Assembly (NCBI GenBank): GCA_934699065.1
Contig: CAKUWD010000021.1
Coordinates: 1 to 21,621, forward strand
Direction of reading: 5' to 3'
Length of the DNA: 21,621 bases
DNA from: an uncultured Treponema sp.
GTDB taxonomy: Bacteria; Spirochaetota; Spirochaetia; Treponematales; Treponemataceae
Positions 15,242 through 21,621 of the stretch are shown piece by piece. Below the pieces are notes generated by a model. It was given only the letters and a program-made list of their open reading frames with translations, searched no databases and was not told the DNA's origin. Both the position numbers and the translations under genes were made by a program. Position 1 is the stretch's first letter. Each line of letters begins with the position of its first letter.

Positions 15242-15267
15242 TATATAGTATGAGAAAATACTATATA
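15242..15267 (+). promoter_or_regulatory. Hairpin that would mask the start codon of the 15250 gene
   Basis: TATATAGTAT (15242-15251), loop GAGAAA, ATACTATATA (15258-15267) form a perfect 10 bp A/U-rich stem. The ATG (15250-15252) sits at the end of the left arm. There is no ribosome binding site upstream, so folding could set translation in the manner of an RNA thermometer; as DNA it could instead be an operator. Confidence 0.4.
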
Positions 15268-16101
15268 AACAGACTATTCATTTTATTTGCTGTCCTTCTG
15301 CCTCTATTTTTCAACTGCAGAATCTATACTGCCCTTTCTGATTCGGAAAACATATCAATAAGCCTTCCAACATGGCCGCCTCAAGAAAATTCCTCCTACC
15401 CTCCCTTATCGAGATGGAAAATTGTAGTCACCGATTATCGTCAATCAATTATCTGTTATACAACTTCATCGAAAATTGAATTTGAAGTTCAAAAAAACTT
15501 TCCCTTGTGTATTCTTGCCTATCCAATAACGCTTTTAGATGATGGCTGTGAATGTCAGTATTTCTATCCGGCAGGTTATATTTATCCGTCAGAAAAAAGC
15601 AATAATGCTCTTTCCTGGGAGCAGGGATATCCGGCTCACATCATGAATGAACTGTATAAATGCTGTAAAAACAGTGGAGCATCTCCTTCGGAGGCTGCAC
15701 GGTATGTCAGTACTTTCAACTGGGAAAAAGCAGCTTCTTACATAGACGAAAAAATCAATAAAAGTCTTTCCGGTTCAAAGTTTTATAATCCCTGGCTTTG
15801 TGATATGAGCCGGATAATGCAGAATCTTTCCGACCAGAATTTTATGGCATCACTTCTTTCACCACCATCCTGCTACACTCTTTCTACTGATTATATTTTC
15901 GAACAAACCGGTATTCATATTTTGTCCCCTTTTATTCCCGAAAATCAAAATATCAGAATAAATCATCAGATTACCGTAAAAAAAGAAACGCCCCTTGTTC
16001 TTTCCGATCTGCATAAAATCGGGATTTTTGTTAATTTTGAGAGTGCAAAAAATGTTTTAATCGAGTATATTTATATACCGATATATAATGAAGAACCTTA
16101 A
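15250..16101 (+). CDS. Putative lipoprotein of unknown function
   Basis: A 283-residue product. The N-terminus MRKYYINRLFILFAVLLPLF with FNC (Cys23) looks like a lipoprotein signal with a permissive spirochaetal lipobox. The mature part has several Cys (for example CECQYF at about 99-104 and CCKNSG at about 138-143), Pro/Trp-rich segments (LPTWPPQ) and no domain I recognise. It is the first gene of a three-gene set with a second lipoprotein (10 bp gap) and a candidate outer-membrane protein, which suggests a shared role in the envelope. The ATG has no ribosome binding site and lies in a hairpin. Confidence 0.75.
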   Translation: MRKYYINRLFILFAVLLPLFFNCRIYTALSDSENISISLPTWPPQENSSYPPLSRWKIVVTDYRQSIICYTTSSKIEFEVQKNFPLCILAYPITLLDDGCECQYFYPAGYIYPSEKSNNALSWEQGYPAHIMNELYKCCKNSGASPSEAARYVSTFNWEKAASYIDEKINKSLSGSKFYNPWLCDMSRIMQNLSDQNFMASLLSPPSCYTLSTDYIFEQTGIHILSPFIPENQNIRINHQITVKKETPLVLSDLHKIGIFVNFESAKNVLIEYIYIPIYNEEP

Positions 16102-16110
16102 AGGAGAGGT

Positions 16111-17289
16111 ATGAAAAAACTCCATTTAATCATTTTTACAGTAATTCTCATTATAAGTCTTTATAGCTGTAAGAAGCAGGATAATACAATTCAGACAAAT
16201 AATGCCATTTCTGTTGAGATAACAAAAAAAAATCATACCTGGTATTATTTTAATAATTACACTTTCCAGCACATTGAAAAACCACAGCTTGTTCCTGCTC
16301 AGGAAGAAAAACCATGGACAGAAGCAATCCGTATTTCATCTGCAAATAACGCTGCAGAAGGTGATTCAGATCCTCTTGCCTATGCTATTGTAAACAGACT
16401 TGGTGTAATAAAATTTAATAACGAAGCAATTTTTCTTTCGCCAGACGTAACTCTTTTTAATAACAGAACCGCCGGTAATCTTGTTTTCTCAAACAATGTA
16501 CCAGTCTTCTCTGTTTATAAAAGTTCTTTTTTCAATGACAGTATAGTAGATCCTGATTATAAGAAAGATGACTCTGCCCATCTTTTTCTGGTTCAGTTTG
16601 ATTCAACTGCAAAAATCTCCTACCCTCTGATCAACTGTAACAATATTACAAAAAAAAGAAACTCAGAAATTACAGACTTTTTCTGGAATGGTTTTGAATG
16701 GTGCTGCAGTATAAAAACAATATCAGACACTAAAAACGAATTTTCTTATGTTATTTTTAAACCACAGATTCCACTTCTTGCTATTTCTCCTGCAACAGCC
16801 GATAGTTCTATCACACTCTCTGACACTGATGCTGATTTTTTCAGAGATTGCAGAAAGCAGATTGATTATAACTATGCCCCAGAACGTATCAAAAAACTTC
16901 TCTCTGGTTTTGACAAAAAACTTCCGTTTGAAATTGAAGTCAAAAATGCAGGTGGAACTTCACCCCGCTATTATACAAATAATTTAAATGATACTTCTAA
17001 AAAAGAACTCCATGCAAAAGCAATTCTTTCACAAAGCTGGAGTGCCGCTCTTTTCGAAGACGGAACATTATTCCTTGAAGGTGCATTACCTGGTCGCCAT
17101 ATTCTGCGAAGCGGTAAGCCGGTTGCAATCCGCTTGCCAAAACTTCCTACAGGTTTTGTCTATTCTGATTTTGTAATTTCAGGAACTACACTTTACGCAG
17201 CCTGGGAAGAATCTTCATTTTATCAGACCGGACGAAGCGGTTTTCTTCAGGTAAATCTGGACCGCACTCTCTATAGCCGATTAATATAG
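16111..17289 (+). CDS. Putative lipoprotein of unknown function
   Basis: A 392-residue product with signal MKKLHLIIFTVILIISLY and lipobox YSC (Cys20). AAAGGAGAGG precedes the ATG closely. The mature protein is beta-rich with repeated short strands (for example ALFEDGTLFLEGAL, FVISGTTLYAAWEE), a pattern common in beta-propeller-like envelope lipoproteins, but I see no clear blade repeat and recognise no family. It is the middle gene of the 15250-17976 set. Confidence 0.78.
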   Translation: MKKLHLIIFTVILIISLYSCKKQDNTIQTNNAISVEITKKNHTWYYFNNYTFQHIEKPQLVPAQEEKPWTEAIRISSANNAAEGDSDPLAYAIVNRLGVIKFNNEAIFLSPDVTLFNNRTAGNLVFSNNVPVFSVYKSSFFNDSIVDPDYKKDDSAHLFLVQFDSTAKISYPLINCNNITKKRNSEITDFFWNGFEWCCSIKTISDTKNEFSYVIFKPQIPLLAISPATADSSITLSDTDADFFRDCRKQIDYNYAPERIKKLLSGFDKKLPFEIEVKNAGGTSPRYYTNNLNDTSKKELHAKAILSQSWSAALFEDGTLFLEGALPGRHILRSGKPVAIRLPKLPTGFVYSDFVISGTTLYAAWEESSFYQTGRSGFLQVNLDRTLYSRLI

Positions 17290-17298
17290 GTGGCAGTT

Positions 17299-17976
17299 TT
17301 GAAAAAAATTATTACCCTTATTATAGCAGCTCTTTTCCTCACCTGTCTTTATGCACAAGAAGAAGAAACTCCAAAAAGATCATTACTTTCTTATTCCGCA
17401 GATTTTGTACTGGAATTTGAACCAGCAGTATATATAAATCCTGAAAGCACACTTGTAAGTGCCCCGTCTCCTGTTGTTTACCCTATTTCAATAGGATTTC
17501 TCTGGCCGGATGATACTATCTTTGCAGTACAGCCAACCATCAGTTTTTTTATGATGCATCACCTCTTTTATAACAATATGGCTCTGCCAGCTGAAATAGA
17601 AAACCGAACCACCACTACACTTTCTTTTATGGTGAACATTCCTTTAGTCTTTTCTATTTTCCTTGCTAAAAGCCGTTTCCAGATTTACGGAGGACCGGGA
17701 ATGTTAATTCGTTTCGGTCTTCTTTCGCCTGGTGTAAAAGATTCTGATACAGGCTGGACCGGAAGCGCTGGTGGAGATGCTGATTCAATTAATCAATGGT
17801 TCTGGAATGACATGCGCTGGTTCTATCTGAACCTTGGAGGAAGCTGGCTTTATAATTTACCGCATGCAATTAAAGCAGGTCCTGTTATCAACTGCTGTAT
17901 ACCTATTGGCGGGCTCATAAGCAGTCAAAACGTCCAGGGAATGATGATTTCTGTTGGAATAAAGATTTGCAGATAA
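17299..17976 (+). CDS. Putative outer-membrane or periplasmic beta-rich protein
   Basis: The frame opens at GTG 17290, directly behind the previous stop. I prefer the TTG at 17299 because AGGTGG (overlapping the upstream TAG) then lies about 6 bp before it and the product begins with a clean signal peptide, MKKIITLIIAALFLTCLYA, cut before QEEE. The product has 225 residues. Alternating hydrophobic strands, Gly/aromatic turns (FQIYGGPGMLIRFGLL; FYLNLGGSWLY) and a strand-like C-terminus (MMISVGIKICR) fit a small beta-barrel; the final residue is not Phe, so barrel insertion is not certain. It is last in the operon and followed by a terminator. Confidence 0.72.
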   Translation: MKKIITLIIAALFLTCLYAQEEETPKRSLLSYSADFVLEFEPAVYINPESTLVSAPSPVVYPISIGFLWPDDTIFAVQPTISFFMMHHLFYNNMALPAEIENRTTTTLSFMVNIPLVFSIFLAKSRFQIYGGPGMLIRFGLLSPGVKDSDTGWTGSAGGDADSINQWFWNDMRWFYLNLGGSWLYNLPHAIKAGPVINCCIPIGGLISSQNVQGMMISVGIKICR

Positions 17977-17981
17977 AAAAA

Positions 17982-18018
17982 CCGGTAGTTGAACTTGTCA
18001 AAGCTACCGGCTTTTTTT
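17982..18018 (+). terminator. Operon terminator built from a GGTRG hairpin repeat (copy 2)
   Basis: CCGGTAG (17982-17988) pairs with CTACCGG (18004-18010), and seven T follow C18011. The inside repeats the layout of the other copies: TTGA-ACTTG-TCAA with two unpaired bases (AG) on the 3' side. Relative to the GGTGG/CCACC copies, the outer stem has changed on both sides (GGTAG/CTACC), keeping the pairing. Confidence 0.88.
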
Positions 18019-18021
18019 ATA

Positions 18022-18048
18022 TGGTGGTTGAACTTATCAAAACCACCA
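18022..18048 (+). repeat. GGTRG hairpin repeat, copy 3
   Basis: TGGTGG (18022-18027) and CCACCA (18043-18048) form the outer stem, TTGA-ACTTA-TCAA the inner stem and loop, with two unpaired A on the 3' side. It follows the terminator copy by a few bases and is not itself followed by a U-tract. Confidence 0.7.
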
Positions 18049-18062
18049 CATAACTCTATAAA

Positions 18063-18085
18063 TTAGTACATACCACCCATATGTC
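18063..18085 (-). pseudogene. Displaced second copy of the groL 3' end
   Basis: In groL orientation it reads GAC-AT-ATG-GGT-GGT-ATG-TAC-TAA, against GAC-ATG-GGC-GGA-ATG-TAC-TAA at the real end (18133-18153). Both encode MGGMY-stop; the two Gly codons differ synonymously, and two extra bases follow GAC at the junction. As at pta, the copy lies just beyond the double-hairpin element. Confidence 0.75.
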
Positions 18086-18126
18086 GCACGCTTACGCGTG
18101 CTACCGAGTTTGCTTGCGCAAACTCG
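18083..18126 (-). repeat. Double-hairpin element at the 3' end of groL (same type as 7153-7198)
   Basis: In groL orientation: CGAGTTTGC-GCAA-GCAAACTCG (plus coordinates 18105-18126), then GTAG, then CACGC-GTAA-GCGTG and CGAC (18083-18100). Order, sequence and distance from the stop codon (6 bp here, 9 bp at pta) match the pta copy. Both loops differ from pta while the stems are kept. Confidence 0.85.
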
Positions 18127-18132
18127 CCTGAA

Positions 18133-19758
18133 TTAGTACATTCCGCCCATGTCAGGTGCAGGCGCAGCAGGTGCCTTTGGCTCTGGGATGTCTGTAATTG
18201 CACACTCTGTAGTAAGGAGAGTTCCTGCGACAGATGCAGCGTTCTTCAAAGCAGAGCATGTTACCTTAGCTGGGTCAATAATTCCGGCCTCGAGCATATT
18301 TACCCATTCACCAGTGCGGGCATTGTAACCAATTCCCTTCTTTTCTGACTTAGCACGCTCAGCAATTACACTTCCGTCAAGACCTGCATTTTCTGCAATC
18401 TGGCGCATTGGTTCTTCAAGTGCGCGGCGTACAATCTTAAATCCAACCTTTTCATCTTCTGTAAGGTCAGCAGGGATTTCGTTCAAAGCCTTAGAAGCTT
18501 CGATGAGGGCAAGTCCACCACCAGAAACGATACCTTCTTCAAGAGCAGCACGTGTAGCAGCGATTGTATCTTCTACGCGGAACTTCATTTCCTTCATTTC
18601 TGTTTCTGTGTTAGCTCCAACGTTGATTACAGCAACACCACCAGCAAGCTTAGCAAGTCTCTTCTGCAGCTGTTCCTTGTCGTAGCTAGATGTAGACTTT
18701 TCGATAGCAGTCTTGATTTCTGCAACACGGTCTTTAATAGCCTTAGAAGCGCCGGCACCACCAACGATTGTTGTGTTGTCTTTGTCAATCTTAATAGACT
18801 TAGCCTTACCAAGAACTTCTGTTCCGCAAGTCTCAAGCTTAAGTCCAACTTCTTCAGAAACTACAGTACCACCAGTCAAAATAGCGATATCCTGGAGCAT
18901 ATCCTTTCTGCGGTCACCAAAGCCTGGAGCCTTAACAGCACAAACTTTGATTGTTCCACGGATTGTGTTCAAAACGAGAGTTGTAAGCGCTTCACCTTCA
19001 ACATCTTCACAGATGATTACGAGAGCCTTACCTGCGTTTGCTACCTTCTCAAGAATTGGGAGAAGATCCTTCATAGCAGAAATCTTCTTGTCGTAAATCA
19101 AAACGTAAGCGTCATCAAAAGCAGCTTCCATGCGCTCGCGGTCTGTTACGAAGTAAGAAGAAATGTATCCGCGGTCAAACTGCATACCTTCTACAGTATC
19201 AACAGTCATTTCCATGTTCTTTGATTCTTCTACAGTGATAACACCGTCTTTTCCTACCTTTTCGATAGCATCAGCAAGCATCTTACCAATTTCAGGATCG
19301 TTGTTAGCAGAAATTGTAGCGATGTTTGTAATATCATCAGCGCCCTTTACAGGCTTTGCATTCTTTTTGATTTCTTCAACGGCAAGCTTAACAGCCTTAT
19401 CCATACCGCGCTTAATTTCGATTGGTCTCATACCAGCAGCTACAGATTTGATTCCTTCGCGAACAAGTGCGTAAGAAAGTACAGTTGCAGTAGTTGTACC
19501 ATCACCGGCATCATCGTTAGTTTTGCTTGCTACTTCGCGTACAAACTGAGCTCCCATGTTCTCATAAGGGTCCTGGAGTTCAATTTCCTTAGCAACAGAA
19601 ACACCGTCCTTTGTGATTACTGGTGAACCATATTTCTTGTCCATCATAACCATACGTCCACAAGGACCAAGTGTTGTTTTTACAGCCTTTGAAATCTGCT
19701 CAACGCCGCTCAAAAGCTTTTTGCGTGCGTCTTCACTAAAAAGTAACTGTTTAGCCAT
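18133..19758 (-). CDS. groL: Chaperonin GroEL (60 kDa)
   Basis: ATP-driven folding chamber that works with GroES. The 541 residues match the family (548 in E. coli). Landmarks: TTLGPCGR (28-35), the ATP motif GDGTTTATV (85-93), KAPGFGDRRK in the apical domain and EEGIVSGGGLAL in the C-terminal equatorial domain. The C-terminal tail is short, PEPKAPAAPAPDMGGMY, with a single GGM and not a long repeat. GAGG lies before the ATG at 19758. groES is not adjacent and I find no CIRCE inverted repeat upstream, so heat control must differ from the HrcA type or be absent. The 3' end carries a palindromic element and a second copy of the last codons. Confidence 0.97.
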   Translation of the reverse strand: MAKQLLFSEDARKKLLSGVEQISKAVKTTLGPCGRMVMMDKKYGSPVITKDGVSVAKEIELQDPYENMGAQFVREVASKTNDDAGDGTTTATVLSYALVREGIKSVAAGMRPIEIKRGMDKAVKLAVEEIKKNAKPVKGADDITNIATISANNDPEIGKMLADAIEKVGKDGVITVEESKNMEMTVDTVEGMQFDRGYISSYFVTDRERMEAAFDDAYVLIYDKKISAMKDLLPILEKVANAGKALVIICEDVEGEALTTLVLNTIRGTIKVCAVKAPGFGDRRKDMLQDIAILTGGTVVSEEVGLKLETCGTEVLGKAKSIKIDKDNTTIVGGAGASKAIKDRVAEIKTAIEKSTSSYDKEQLQKRLAKLAGGVAVINVGANTETEMKEMKFRVEDTIAATRAALEEGIVSGGGLALIEASKALNEIPADLTEDEKVGFKIVRRALEEPMRQIAENAGLDGSVIAERAKSEKKGIGYNARTGEWVNMLEAGIIDPAKVTCSALKNAASVAGTLLTTECAITDIPEPKAPAAPAPDMGGMY

Positions 19759-19788
19759 TTTTTATACCTCGAAAAAATAAATTACAAT

Positions 19789-19814
19789 GTCATTCTGAAC
19801 TTGTTTCAGAATCT
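19789..19814 (-). repeat. CTTGT-loop hairpin repeat in the groL leader
   Basis: The plus strand reads GTC, ATTCTGAA (19792-19799), loop CTTGT, TTCAGAAT (19805-19812), CT. It is a perfect 8 bp stem in the 5' leader of groL, 31-56 bp before the start codon. Confidence 0.7.
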
Positions 19815-19821
19815 TATTTAA

Positions 19822-19850
19822 AAGATATAAAAAAAATAAAAAAACGGCAA
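19822..19850 (-). promoter_or_regulatory. Possible groL promoter
   Basis: On the minus strand TTGCCG (19845-19850), a 17 bp T-rich spacer and TATCTT (19822-19827). The match is moderate. It would place the hairpin at 19789-19814 near the 5' end of the mRNA. Confidence 0.35.
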
Positions 19851-19939
19851 GAAAAATCGAATAACCGAATACTTAAAAAATCTGAGCTGCTCCTGCATTA
19901 TAAAAAAAATTCCGAAACGTTAGCTTCCGGTCACGGCTG

Positions 19940-20044
19940 CGTGGTGTCAAAACCGCGCAATAATGCGCTACACGCTTTTTGTGGTATAGAAACTATTTCA
20001 CTGCTGCTTCGCAGCAGCCACAAAAAGAGTGTTTTTGAACCACG
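19940..20044. repeat. 105 bp cloverleaf-like palindromic element
   Basis: The outer arms CGTGGTGTCAAAA (19940-19952) plus CACGCTTTTTGTGG (19971-19984) pair with CCACAAAAAGAGTG plus TTTTTGAACCACG (20018-20044) with few mismatches. Inside the left arm a hairpin GCGCA-ATAA-TGCGC (about 19956-19969) is inserted. At the tip are ATAG-AAA-CTAT (19986-19996) and a perfect CTGCTGC-TTC-GCAGCAG (20001-20017). The element fills much of the 399 bp gap (19759-20157) between the divergent groL and response-regulator genes; no ORF or tRNA features are present. The flank 19815-19939 is A/T-rich with a weak groL promoter only. Confidence 0.7.
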
Positions 20045-20157
20045 CCCCGCTCCCTCGCGCCAACATTACAGAAATCATTTATAATGCGAAACCCCGGCTT
20101 CCTACGATCACAGTTTTTTATCTTTTCGATTATAGAATTTTATGTTATTATATAAGA

Positions 20158-21408
20158 ATGAAAAAGGTATTGATTGCAGATAGTCATCCGTTATTTCGTG
20201 ATTTTTTGAAACAAAAGCTTTCAGAAGATCAAATTGAAGTTATTACAACTCAGGAAAACAGAGACATTTATACAAAGGTTATTTCAACTCTTCCAAATCT
20301 TATTATTCTTGATATGGAAGATGATAACACTATGGAAATGGAGTTCCTGGAAAAAAAGCGCACCGATACTAACTGTGCTGATATACCTGTAATCATTACC
20401 GGTCCAAAACAGGACCGCTCTAACATTGCTGCTTATGCAAAATACGGTGTAATCAAATATTTTGAAAAACCAGTTCAATTTGATATGTTCTTTAAGTCTA
20501 TCGGACTCGTTGTTCGTGTTCCGCTTTCTATGGATACCACTCCATGTATTCTGGACCTTCACCGTAACAACAATATCATCTTTATTGAACTGGCTCTGGG
20601 ACTCAATCGCGAAAAAATTGCACTGCTTCAATTCAAGCTCGCAGAAATGATTGAACGCGAAAACCTTGAAAATCCTAAGGTTGTTATTATGCTCACAAAC
20701 CTTGAGCTTACCTTTGTTGACGGCTACAACCTTGAATTTTTGATTGATAATGTCCTTGCCTGTCAGAAAATCCATGCTAAAAACGTAAAGATTCTTTCCC
20801 TCAGTAACTTTGTCCGCGAAATGATAAATGGTCATACAAATTACGCCGGAATAGAAATGGCATCTAATCTTTCCCGAGTTATCAACGACCTTGTTGATAC
20901 TTCAGTAACATCAGACATCTCAGACCTTATTACCAATAGATTCCTTACACCTTCTTACGAAGCAGAAGATACAGCCTCAATTGCAACACGCTTTTCTTCT
21001 GATGGTTTTGAAGATTCAGAAATTCCAAAGAAAACAGGTACAGTTCTTACAATTGCTATCATAGACAGTGATGAACCTAGCCTTGAGCTTACAAAAAATT
21101 ATTTCGAGCAGGCTGGTGCTACAGTCGCAACCTTTACAAAAGGTCAGGAATTCCTGAATTCTTATGAAGACGGCAAGTTTGACCTCATAATTCTGGATGT
21201 TCTTCTAAAAGATCAGACAGGGCTTTCCCTGCTTCAGAGAATGCATAGCATGCCTCATACTCCTCCAATCGTTGTTTACACCCAGAGCCTGCAGAAAGAT
21301 ATTATCGTAAAAGTCTTGAGTGCCGGCGCCGCAAGCTTCCTTGTAAAACCACAAAAACCGAATGTTCTCATTCAGAAATGTCTTTCTATACTTAAAACAA
21401 AGGAATAA
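20158..21408 (+). CDS. Response regulator with REC, STAS-like and second REC domain
   Basis: A 416-residue cytoplasmic signalling protein. The first REC domain (1-118) has phospho-acceptor Asp52, Thr81 and Lys104, but its acidic pair is reduced to D8-S9 (IADSHPLFR). The middle (about 128-250) resembles a STAS/anti-anti-sigma fold (VIMLTNLELTFVDGYNLEFLID and KILSLSNF). The second REC domain (about 296-416) is complete: D303/D305, Asp347 in LIILDVLL, Thr375 and Lys397 in FLVKP. There is no DNA-binding or enzymatic output, so it probably acts through protein contacts. The frame is open upstream to 20029, but that extension would come from the repeat element; the ATG at 20158 starts the REC fold. 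It has a weak ribosome binding site. The stop is 2 bp before the next ATG. Confidence 0.88.
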   Translation: MKKVLIADSHPLFRDFLKQKLSEDQIEVITTQENRDIYTKVISTLPNLIILDMEDDNTMEMEFLEKKRTDTNCADIPVIITGPKQDRSNIAAYAKYGVIKYFEKPVQFDMFFKSIGLVVRVPLSMDTTPCILDLHRNNNIIFIELALGLNREKIALLQFKLAEMIERENLENPKVVIMLTNLELTFVDGYNLEFLIDNVLACQKIHAKNVKILSLSNFVREMINGHTNYAGIEMASNLSRVINDLVDTSVTSDISDLITNRFLTPSYEAEDTASIATRFSSDGFEDSEIPKKTGTVLTIAIIDSDEPSLELTKNYFEQAGATVATFTKGQEFLNSYEDGKFDLIILDVLLKDQTGLSLLQRMHSMPHTPPIVVYTQSLQKDIIVKVLSAGAASFLVKPQKPNVLIQKCLSILKTKE

Positions 21409-21410
21409 CA

Positions 21411-21621
21411 ATGTCTGCCAGAAAATGTAATTTTCATACTCACACCCAGTTCTGCGATGGAAAAAATACCGCAGAAGAAATGGTTCTTTCTGCAATTGAA
21501 AAAGGATTTGATGTGCTTGGTTTTTCAAGTCACTGTTTACACCCCCTGAATCCGGAGTTTTATAAGCCTTTTGACAAAATCTGGCACATACCTGCAGAAA
21601 ATATCAAAGCCTATACAGAAG
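21411..21621 (+). CDS. PHP-family phosphatase, possibly histidinol-phosphatase, cut by window edge
   Basis: The first 70 codons are visible. The protein begins MSARKCNFHTHTQFCDG, where HTHT and the following Asp form the first metal-binding motif of the PHP superfamily, and continues EEMVLSAIEKGFDVLGFSSH, the second motif ending in a ligand His. This arrangement is typical of HisJ/HisK-type histidinol-phosphatases, which would fill the step missing from the monofunctional hisB upstream in the window; other PHP hydrolases cannot be excluded from this fragment. AAGGA overlaps the end of the response-regulator gene, so the two genes are coupled. Confidence 0.75.
   Translation, partial: MSARKCNFHTHTQFCDGKNTAEEMVLSAIEKGFDVLGFSSHCLHPLNPEFYKPFDKIWHIPAENIKAYTE

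Noticed and set aside
19759..20157. CIRCE heat-shock operator upstream of groL
   Set aside because: No TTAGCACTC/GAGTGCTAA pair is present on either strand of this gap.
20029..20157. 43-residue N-terminal extension of the response regulator
   Set aside because: It would be translated from the palindromic repeat and low-similarity DNA; the REC fold begins at the ATG at 20158.

Overview
The window reads as chromosomal DNA of an anaerobic, host-associated spirochaete of the Treponema type. The evidence is moderate-to-low GC with poly-A/T-rich intergenic DNA, several lipoproteins with permissive spirochaetal lipoboxes, a stand-alone rubredoxin, phosphate acetyltransferase, a long-form HisG, a GroEL without a CIRCE site, and many small dispersed palindromes. 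The genus is an inference from gene content and style, not from a marker gene.

Layout. 1-3297 (minus): a large secreted lipoprotein cut by the left edge, downstream of fabF. 3427-3668 (plus): a strong extended -10 promoter, a roughly 209-nt structured RNA that I cannot assign to a class and that holds a 14-codon ORF with a perfect ribosome binding site, and an intrinsic terminator. 3696-5977: a secreted alpha/beta-hydrolase whose stop codon overlaps that of a convergent membrane protein of the DUF1295/5-alpha-reductase type. 6034-7312: pta with promoter, operator-like palindrome and terminator. 7403-9732: a small lipoprotein and an acyl-CoA synthetase. 9840-10134: rubredoxin. 10133-12056 (minus): a two-gene unit of a membrane HD-GYP protein and a DUF456 protein. 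12187-15144: hisG, hisB, an SGNH hydrolase and rnhA, probably one operon. 15242-18018: two lipoproteins and an outer-membrane-barrel candidate ending in a terminator. 18133-19758 (minus): groL. 20158-21621: a REC-STAS-like-REC response regulator followed by the start of a PHP-family phosphatase, possibly the histidinol-phosphatase that complements hisG/hisB.

The coding content is mostly housekeeping. The unusual material is between genes. At two unlinked loci, pta and groL, the same 44-46 bp double-hairpin element lies just past the stop codon. It is followed by a second copy of the gene's last codons that encodes the same peptide with different synonymous codons. This looks like a displaced 3' end from a diverged allele, with the element at the junction. 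At least five other palindrome types are present: CTTGT-loop hairpins in the leaders of fabF, the acyl-CoA synthetase and groL, with compensating stem changes; GGTRG hairpins with a conserved two-base bulge, one acting as a terminator; a 145 bp element with 27 bp inverted ends between hisG and hisB; a 67 bp nested hairpin at the stop codon of the acyl-CoA synthetase; and a 105 bp cloverleaf-like element upstream of the response regulator.
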